From NCBI GenBank assembly GCA_024734555.1, contig JANPWX010000449.1:4787611-4851610 (forward strand): a DNA stretch of 64,000 bases. The letters are read 5' to 3'. Of this stretch, positions 49,101 to 64,000 are shown one piece after another (position 1 is the first letter of the stretch; every line of letters starts with the position of its first letter). The stretch is from Trochalopteron elliotii. Lineage: Eukaryota; Chordata; Aves; Passeriformes; Leiothrichidae. A program made the position numbers and the translations under genes. A model generated the notes under the pieces. It was not told the origin of the DNA. It worked only from the letters and a program-made list of their open reading frames with translations, and did no database searches.

Positions 49101-50011
49101 TTGTGTACTAAAACCAATATGAAAGAATAGTAACATTTAACTATGTTTTCTTTCCTTTCTGTATTTTGTGTGATTCCCCAAGCTTTGGGGTATTTTCAAG
49201 ATAACAGTTTGGTAGGATGCTGAACCTCTCCTCCTCCCCCAGAGTGGGCACAGGCTGATCCCTGGGATCCCAGGCTTAAGGGCTGTCACACTCCCCAGGG
49301 GTCTGTGCGGATAACACCCACCATCTTAGCTTCACCTCCTGAGTTCTCTGGTCCCCTCCAAAAATCTTGGGGCTTATTCCACAAGGAGGGATCACCAAGC
49401 AGACCTCAGTTCTGCAAGTGCTCAAGTCACTAGTGTTGTGCTTGGCCAGCATATCTGAACCCAGGCATGGTAAAATTAGTAATTTATCTCTTCACCTTTG
49501 CATATTCAATTTCCCCATTTATTCTGTTGTGGTTTTACTTTCTTAATTGCTATTTGATGCAATAGTGAAAAAAGATGCATACCAAAAGTGGAGTGACTGA
49601 ACAAATTATCTGTCTTCACAGTACTTCTGCAAAATTCTCTTGGGTGGAGCAGTTTGCTGTTCTTAGAAACAACCTGAAGTCCTTCAACTAGAAAACTTTT
49701 GTGTTAGTAGCACGTGTACAAAATAATAGTGATACTTCCATTTCAAAGACAGTTGAATACCTAAATCAATAGAATAGTATGTTGATCTTACAGAGCCAAG
49801 AAGAGAAGTGAGATGCTATCCACTCTGTAGCTGCCATAATTCTTGTCCCTGAAATTCACTTACTGGGTCTACCACTGCAATCCAATTCCAGATGTGGTCC
49901 TTTTGTGTTGTTCTTTTATCATTACAGCTGGCCTTGCCATGCTGGTTTTGCTCATCTGCCAGGTAAGAGATGCTGGAAGGAGCTGCTCTAATGGAAAATC
50001 CAAAGTAATTC

Positions 50012-50487
50012 TGTGTGGTAATGCAACCCCTACACCTCTAGCAGGTGCTTCCAAATAGGGAAAGAGTCTCAATTTACCTTTAGACATGTTAAGAAGTTTA
50101 GCTGGAAAGTTCTGTGGATTTCTCCCTGTAATTGGCTCAGACCCAGCCCAGAAGTGTGGATTGGGCTCCGGGAATGTAACTCAAAGTCTGCTGTTCATCT
50201 CATTGGGCCAAGGGCCAAAAAGCCCACCTAAGCTATTAAGTACTGGAGAGAGAACAAAGAAACTCCACACTTTTCTAGGTGCTGTAGCAAGCAAGGAGTT
50301 TGTCTCTGTGCTGTGCTCAGCTTTGCTGTTTTGTTTTTTGTATTATTTTCCTTCTTTATTAAAACCCTTTTTGATTTTTCAAGGCACTCTTGATCACACT
50401 GTCTTGCTCATTATTATAGCCACATTTCTGCCAGGCTGGACCCTCAGACTGTGGGTAAAACCCATAATGCTGTATTGTTTCTTCTTG
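50012..50487 (+). mobile_element. LTR-like repeat, plus copy of an inverted pair
   Basis: Begins TGTGTGGTAATGC and matches the reverse complement of 45600-46140 through CCCATAA near its end. The 152-codon open frame at 50086-50544 runs across it and is not a gene. A poly(A)-like ATTAAA sits near 50360. The two copies are about 3.9 kb apart and opposed, so they are independent insertions or an inverted duplication, not the ends of one provirus. Confidence 0.65.
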
Positions 50488-52686
50488 AGAAAGGGGAGGA
50501 GGCAGTGGAAGGCAGCCTCTGTCCACCCAGAATGCTCCGTCTGATGCCTCATTTCCCTATCTCCTTGTCTCTCTACTTGTTAAGTATAGCAGTTAACTCC
50601 TTTCAGCTGTTTTAATATCCACTCTCAGAGCAGTGTGTACTATCTGCCTCACCAGTCTAGTCCTCCTGCTGCCCTCTCTCCTTTGAACTACCTCTACCTG
50701 AATTCTGAACCTCAGATCTTTCCCAAAGTTTTGGATACAAAATGACCTTGACATAAAATTTGAAACACAGCCACCTTGCCTTGCTTTGGTGAGATGACAA
50801 AATCTCCATTAGGGTACCAGGTCTTGGCTTTCTGAGGGGTTTGTAAATTTGTTATTTCTGATTAGTGGGATCTATCTGGCATTCCTTGGGGGAAGGATTA
50901 TATACAGAAAAAAGATGGCAGATAGAACGTAAGATGGAAAAGTCCGAGGTGCAGCCCCAAGCAAGTCAAAGAACAATGAAGACCAGAGAATTTTATAACA
51001 TAAATAGGAAAAAATTCTATTTATGTTCAAAACCTAGGAAGAGGTTATGCCCTCATATCTATAAAGATATGCAAGAACATGAACTTTGCTTTATTGAAAT
51101 AAAGCAATAGTCTGTCTGGACAGAAATTCTGTTTGTGCAATTGGCTCCTAGCAGGTCCTCTTCAGAAAAGTGTAAACATGCCCCACTAGGATCAGGCTTT
51201 CTTCTGTTGCAACCTCATGGCACTAGAATGTCATTTGTCCCTAAAGCCCACAGCTCTCTCCACCCTTACTCCATTGGCCTGGCTGTCCTGGCTGTCTCTG
51301 CAACCCATGCTACACTCTTGCACCCCATACTTACAACACTTCCCTTGTTAGGGAAAGGCTCCTATATCCATTCCCTTATATTCTATGACTGTTTGAATGT
51401 TGCCAGCACTTCAGAGAATTGTTTGACTCACAAATACCTCTATGACAGAGAAAAAAGCCTTTGGAAATCCTTTTTTCACAGGCCTAGCAGTGAGCAATAG
51501 TAGTAAGCAAGATGATAAGCTCATTTCACATAACCCTTAGAATAGTTATAAGAAGCAGGTAATGATTTTCTCCAGTACATTAAACAGGTGACTAGAAGAT
51601 TGGCAATCCATTAACAAAATAACACACAATAGCTTTCTGTGGAGGAACATTTAATTTTTATCTTTCCTGGTTTGCAAACCAAAACTTTATAAAATGCTTT
51701 TCAAACTTCAATTCTCTCTTTTAAGTTCTCATTTCTGTAATCTCTACAGTGAGATAAATACTGGTCTGAAAAGAAGTATTTGAGTAGCTAAATTGACAGA
51801 GGAGCAAAATTAAAAATTTGCTTCTTCCTTTAACTTTTATACACTCTGTGATGGGGCTATCCATCACAAGTGAGCTATCTCAGGATTGATCACAAGTCTG
51901 GCACAATGTAATTACTGAACCAAAAGCATTGTATTATATAGCATGAAATGAAACAGCAACTTTGCCTTCCACATTATGAACCCGTTGACTAATGATGGAG
52001 TGTTGCAATTAGAAAATATGGAAGTAACAAGACAAGGTATTTCACAGTCTACTAATGTATAGAATAAAGCTACTGATACAGTGAAGCAGGGAAATTAAAA
52101 CCAATAAAACTGGAACAGAAAATAACAATGGCATTCTTAATAATCTGTAAAAGGAGAGGATGGAAGTGTCCTCTAAAGCAGGTCAAGTTTAAAAGGATTA
52201 TGCGCAGTATCTGGAAAGGGCTTCTTTTGATCTTGTGTCAGGGGACCTATTTCTTTTTTCTAGTATGTTTTGTGATGCATGAGAACTTTTGCATTCGTTG
52301 GCATCATGTGACCTAGCACCAGGAGATTTTGCTTTAAGAGACTAGAGAGGAAAACCCAATGAGGTGGGCAAGAGCCCCCACTGCCCAGAGCTCTCTCCCC
52401 AACTCCCAATTGATGCTGCCTCAGTGGCAAAAGGCTGATCACCGTGTCACTGCTAGATCACATGGGGACATCAATTGGAAATAATGAGTTTGGTACAAAT
52501 TGGCAATAAAAACAAACAAATAAACAACCCCCCAAAAAAGAAGAAAAGATGAAGTACTACAAGTTGCCCAAAGCCCATACTAAAGGCATTCTTCCCTCTT
52601 CATATTTGTTTGAAGCGTGCATCTTCAAATAAGCTGATTATCTGGAAACAAAAACACAGGCAGGAATTTATTTTAAAAAACGCAAT

Positions 52687-52732
52687 CTTTTTTCTTATCT
52701 TTTCTTCTTTTTTTTTTTTTTTTCTTTTTTTT
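52687..52732. repeat. Poly(T)/pyrimidine tract
   Basis: Almost pure T with a few C. It may be an old retroposon tail on the - strand, but no element body was recognised. Confidence 0.85.
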
Positions 52733-52912
52733 AACTTGGATTAAAATCTTTCTATAGTCCTAATACCAACTACAAACATTCTGATCCCCTGATGCAAAAC
52801 AAACCCATTAACCTATGGAATAATCCAGCCTACTTATATTTCATCTTAATGTTAGCTACAAACTTCAACAGTGCCAGAGTGATGCAGGTTTTCAGACTTA
52901 CAGTGATACACA

Positions 52913-52987
52913 GAAAAGAAAATGAAAAAGAGAAAGAAAAAAGAAACAGGAAAAGAAAAAGAAAAAAAAAAAGAAAAGAGAAAAAAG
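52913..52987. repeat. GAAA-rich purine tract
   Basis: About 75 nt of nearly pure purine on the + strand made of GAAA/GAAAA units. The open frame over it is low complexity. Confidence 0.95.
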
Positions 52988-54679
52988 GTGAATACTATTG
53001 CATGTGGTGACATTTTCTGACACCGTCTGGCTTATTCACTAATTAATTTCATCAACAACAGAGAAAAATTAGTCTTTCTTCCTCCCTCTTCTCCCACCTA
53101 TCACTTCTGTCAAGGCTCCTGACTGACAGAGAGTAGGATTTTTGAGGGTATTTTTGTGTTTGTAAAATATCAGCCCTAGGTCTGACTCCATCTCCTTGGA
53201 GCACTTCGTGCCTTTCTGCATGGAACTTTTGGGGGCGAATGAGCCAGAGAGGATATTCATCACTGATGTTCTTTTGTGGCAACAGCATGAACGATTCTTT
53301 GAAAAGTGAAGAAATATAAATTATGGGCTTCTGCTCCCACTTGCAAGGGGGAATTTAGAAACTCTTCCTCTCCTGGCTGATAATTCCCTGGCTAGTAAAG
53401 AGACCTTGAGGTGATGAGGATTCAAATGCTTATGAAATCCTAACCATCTCCTGTTTACCTTAATAAACTAATATTTTATACCTTGTGTATGTTGCTTGCA
53501 ACATCTCTTTATGCTGAAAGTTGCTCAAAATGTCCTAGAAATAAGGTAAGACCACTGACTCAAGGAAAGGAAGTTTTCTTTGAATCCTAGTGTGCTTTGT
53601 CAGCTGTGTCCTGTTGGGATGCTGTTCATCCTGGGCTGTTCTTGGGGATTGCATTTACAACCTTTACCCCATGATCAGTGTTGGTAGAACAGTGAGTTCA
53701 TATGTATGTCCTAACCTGGGTGACATTTACAGGGTTGAAATATTGGCCTTAGGCTTCACCATCAGGATCACGGATTGGTAAATCAAGCAATTAAAGTTTA
53801 AGAGATTGCAGATTAGTATTTAAATATGTGACATTTTAATTCAGATTACCACAAAATGACTGCATTTTCATTATGAAAAAAGCAAGCTAAATGGATGTAC
53901 TAAATTTTATGTTGAAACTGTATTTTTGATACCTAATTTCATAATTCAGTATTTTCCAAGATGTTTCCTATAACCAAAAGATGCATCATTTCCCTTGGAG
54001 GTTGAACAGTTGTTAGGAAAAGTAATTGCTGACATACAGTCCTATTAACATTTGGAAAAGTGTTTAAATTTCTGAAACAATTAAAAATTCAGAAATGGTT
54101 CAGATTTATCTACCTATTTTTCCCTAAAACCTTTAATACTCTTGGTGGACAATTCTGAAGATGTTCAATGTAAAATACAAATCATTATCCTAATGGATAA
54201 ATGGAGTAAAACATGACGACACAGGTACTGGGATCAAGCAGCAGCTCAACTACCTGTCAAAACAGGAGGCAGAGTCTGCATCTGCTCCTTTCTGACCAGA
54301 CACATCTTCCAGATAAGATTGTAGGAACGTTCTCTCTCTTCTGGTTTGGTCCTTCTGGTCAATACCTCTTGCAGAGCTGGCTGTGTTGCCCCTTGTTCCT
54401 ACTCTGACCCTGTTTGGCAGTCAGAATAGTTATCTAGAATGTTGGTGACACCAGGGCACAGCAACCATAAAATCCATGCTATCCCACTATCTCGGTCAAT
54501 GTTCTACTCACTAGACACCTGACTAACTCCGTGAATTCTGCCTCTTTCATACTTTAAAGGGAAAAGATAAGTATTTTCTCCAAATCACAGAAAGTTACTT
54601 TTAATATCAATTTGAATTGTACATATGAGGAAGCTGCCAATTTGTCCCTTTATTTTGGTGTATTGAATTTGTGAGGTAA

Positions 54680-55731
54680 TGTCTTGGTAGCAGGAGGGGC
54701 TACAGGGGTGGTTTCTGAGAGAAGCTCAGAAAGCTGTCCACGTGTCCAACAGAGCCAGCCCTGGGGGCTCTAAGGGGGACCCACCCCTGATCATGGCCAA
54801 GTCCATCAGTGATGGTGCTAGTGACACTGAGATAATATATTTAACAAGAGGAAAAAGCACAGAAGCAGATGCAGCCAGAGAGGAATGACAACACCCAAAA
54901 AAGCCACAGACACCAAGGTCAGTGCACAAGGAGGGGCAGGAGGTGCCCCAGGTACTGGAGCTGCCCTGCAGCCCGTGGTGCAGGCCATGGCTAGGCAGCT
55001 GTGCCCGTGCAGCACATGGGAGAGCAGAGATCCACCTGCAGCCTGTGGAGGAACCCATGCTGGAGCACGTGGAAACATCTGAAGGAGGCTGTGACCACGG
55101 GGGAAGCCTGCATTGGAGCAGGCTCCCAGCAGGACCTGTGGAGAGAGGAGCTCACACTCGAACAGGCTTGCTGGCAGGACTTGAGATCCCACAGGAGACC
55201 CACATTGGAACAGCCTGTTCCTGAAGGACTGCACTCTGTAGGAGCCACACCAGAACACTTCATGAAGAACTGCTGCCTGTGGGAAGGACACTTGTTACAA
55301 AAACTCATGGAGGACTGTCTCCTGTGGGAAGAACACCCTGTTGGAGCAGGGGAAGAGTGTGAGGAGTCCCCCCCTTGAGGAAGGAGGGGAAGAGACAGTG
55401 TGTGATGAAGTGACTGCAGTCCCCATTCCCCATCCTCCTGCACCACTTGCAGGGAGAGGTAGAGACAGGAGTAAAATTAAGCCTGGGACAAAAGGAATGC
55501 TGTGGAAAAGGTGCTAAAGATTTGGTTTTATTTCTCATTACTCTAAACTGATTGATAGTAAACCAATTTCCCCAAGTCAACAGTTTTGCCCATGAGTCTA
55601 ATTGCTGAGATCTCTCTCCCTGCTCTAATCTCCACCCATGATCTTTTTGTTGTATCTTCCCTCCCCTGTCCAGCTGAAGAGTGATGGAGCAATATTCTGT
55701 GCACCTGGCATCCCATTGAGGTCAGCTGGTT
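54680..55731 (+). mobile_element. Long avian endogenous-retrovirus LTR
   Basis: Starts TGTCTTGGTAGCAGGAGGGG and matches throughout a roughly 1-kb LTR family I know from songbird genomes: CTACAGGGGTGGTTTCTGAG, GATAATATATTTAACAAGAG (TATA-like), repeated GGAGCA-rich blocks, then CCCATTCCCCATCCTCCTGC, TTGGTTTTATTTCTCA, CAATTTCCCCAAGTCAACAG and GCACCTGGCATCCCATTGAG. The usual AATAAA region reads GATAGTAAACC, so its poly(A) signal appears decayed. I see no internal retroviral genes beside it, so it looks like a solo LTR. Open frames of 90-157 codons on both strands here are products of the repeat. Confidence 0.8.
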
Positions 55732-55899
55732 GGTGTCTCCTTCCTTTTTCCTTTCTCAAGTAAGCCCCAGTTGACTGAAGTCCAGCTCTGAGATGCCTCA
55801 TCTTTCTGACTGACTACACAGGGAATAGAGGCATCAGCAACTCTGGGGTGCTGCAATGTTCAGTATCCAGGTTTCTCTTCAGATGTAGCCTTGTTTCTC

Positions 55900-57314
55900 T
55901 GTGAAGAAAGCCTCAAGAGCCATTTTGGGGTGTAGTAGTCAAATTTATTTCCACTGTAGAAGCACACTTGTTTCAGTAATAAAAAAATAATCTTTGCAGA
56001 ATAAAAGTAAACCTGTAGTGGTATAAATATTATTTACTTGCACAAGAATTCACCTAAGTCACTCAACATATGTTTAGACTTAGTATTCCCACAGTCCTAC
56101 ATTTGCAATGGAGTTAACACAACAGTTACTTGCAGAAAGATGAGAAAAGTGAAGTCTGGCTCAGTTGGGATTTAAACATACATGAAATAATAGAAAGCTT
56201 CCTTCCTTGGTTGTTTGGGGGTTTTTTGTTATATGACTACATTGCCTAGGAAAAATACTAACAGTCTTCAGCACAGACCATTTCTATTTGTCTAATTAAA
56301 ATACACTACACAGAGAGCCACAGAAGCCTCTTCTGGCTGCCTTGCAGATGTCACCTTGGTGCTGGCCAGGCAGAACCAGCAATGAGTGTAGAAGTGTTCA
56401 AGCTCAGAGGTTCTTAGGCTGTGCTCAGTCTCCATGCCTCCATTTCTGAGACTCCCATCACCAGCTACTGCCTTCCAAGAACAAACAAGGTCTAGCAATT
56501 TCCTTCAGGGGGTCATCACAGACTCATTAGACAGCATGCCTGATCAATCAGTAAATCCCTGTGCTATGCTAGCACAGGTGCTCTACTCCATACAGCATTA
56601 TTAATGACCTAGGGAAACAAACAGGCCAGCTTTTACACAGGGCTGATGTGTAACTTCACCTAATATGAGTACTTCATCAAAAAGAAAAATCACAAAAAAA
56701 ACTCAAACCTATTTTCTGCACTCCCATACAGTTCAAGCCATGGAACAACAGTAAACACAACTGCAACAAATTTAACTTGCCCTTTAACTTCTAGATAACT
56801 CTTCAATTGTTTTTCCCAATTGTAGGGGTGGAGGAAAAAAAGAGGAGGAAATAAAACTTAATGAATTGCTCTCACAATGACTCTGTAATCCTGTGTTCTG
56901 CTGAAATTATACTTCTTTATTATACAAGCTATCGTCAGCACCATGTCCTCACAGCAAACGCTGATTTATTCTGATCCTTTCTTACTGTTAGTACAGTGAC
57001 AAAAAGCACAAAGTTCAGCCTTGATTCTTCTCAAGGTCTCTATGAGAGGAGGACACCGAACTAATACAGCACAATACTGAAGACAAGAGAACATAACACT
57101 TAAGTTCTGATACACTGAAAAGCAATTTCACACATAAGCTCATTTATGTAGGCACACTGACATACTGAGCACCATTTTTTTTTTCAGTTTAACATCAACA
57201 TTCAACTCTGAAAAGAAGAATGTTAAGCCTCTAGGACAGTTTCAGTATTAAGGAAAGAACTACTTCTAATTTAGAAACATCAAAACACTAACGTTGACAT
57301 CTTAGCTGAGATGT
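55900..57314 (-). other. MSANTD4: MSANTD4 3' UTR (extent inferred)
   Basis: Sequence downstream of the MSANTD4 stop on the - strand. On that strand AATAAA occurs at 56970-56965, 56921-56916 and 55949-55944, which are candidate poly(A) signals giving 3' UTRs of about 0.35-1.4 kb. I set the boundary just past the last of these, before the LTR that ends near 55731. Confidence 0.45.

Positions 57315-64000
<6,686 letters not shown>

Larger units (their letters stand above)
32251..55900. other. Intergenic interval between convergent GRIA4 and MSANTD4
   Basis: About 23.6 kb without a gene I can support. It contains three CR1 pieces, two inverted LTR-like copies, one long LTR, a microsatellite and A/T or purine tracts, each listed separately. 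GC-richer patches at about 33040-33540, 39880-40200, 43860-44350, 47440-47900 and 49190-49460 have no recognised identity; some may be old unclassified repeats. The remaining AT-rich DNA shows nothing I can name. Confidence 0.7.

Noticed and set aside
50086..50544. Open frame of 152 codons on the + strand.
   Set aside because: Lies across the plus copy of the inverted LTR-like repeat and its end.
54818..55446. Open frames of 151 and 157 codons on the - strand and 100-125 codons on the + strand.
   Set aside because: All lie inside the long LTR and follow its repeated blocks.

Overview
The window is vertebrate nuclear DNA, almost certainly from a bird. Long introns, GT-AG splice sites, seven CR1-type LINE fragments in both orientations and an LTR of a type I recall from songbird and other neoavian genomes all point that way. 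Coding DNA is only about 2.5% of the 64 kb, and most long open frames are chance frames in introns or repeats.

Two genes are secure, arranged tail to tail. On the + strand is the 3' end of GRIA4, the AMPA receptor subunit GluA4: the flop exon (15485-15599), the flip exon (22540-22654), the exon for the last membrane segment M4 (24894-25028), and two alternative C-termini. Reading through the donor at 25028/25029 gives the short tail (stop 25137-25139). Splicing to 31543-31707 gives the long tail. All earlier GRIA4 exons lie upstream of the window or were not found. On the - strand is the complete coding region of MSANTD4, a Myb/SANT-like nuclear coiled-coil protein, in two coding exons (60083-59622 and 57890-57315, 345 aa).

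Layout: 1-15484 is GRIA4 intron with CR1 copies and a probable retroviral LTR near 9 kb; 15485-31707 is the GRIA4 3' exon cluster; 31708 to about 32250 is the long-form 3' UTR; about 32.3-55.9 kb is a gene-free interval with CR1 copies, a tetranucleotide microsatellite, two inverted LTR-like copies 3.9 kb apart (45600-46140 and 50012-50487) and a roughly 1-kb LTR (54680-55731); 55.9-60.1 kb is MSANTD4; 60.1-64 kb is upstream of the MSANTD4 ATG.

The most informative features are splicing logic. Flip and flop are both 115 nt and in the same phase, and both errors (using both exons, or neither) run into a stop codon within 12 codons. The switch between long and short C-terminal tails depends on a weak donor (GTGGCA) that is also coding sequence. 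No bacterial, phage or CRISPR-like system is present, and I saw no convincing undescribed system.
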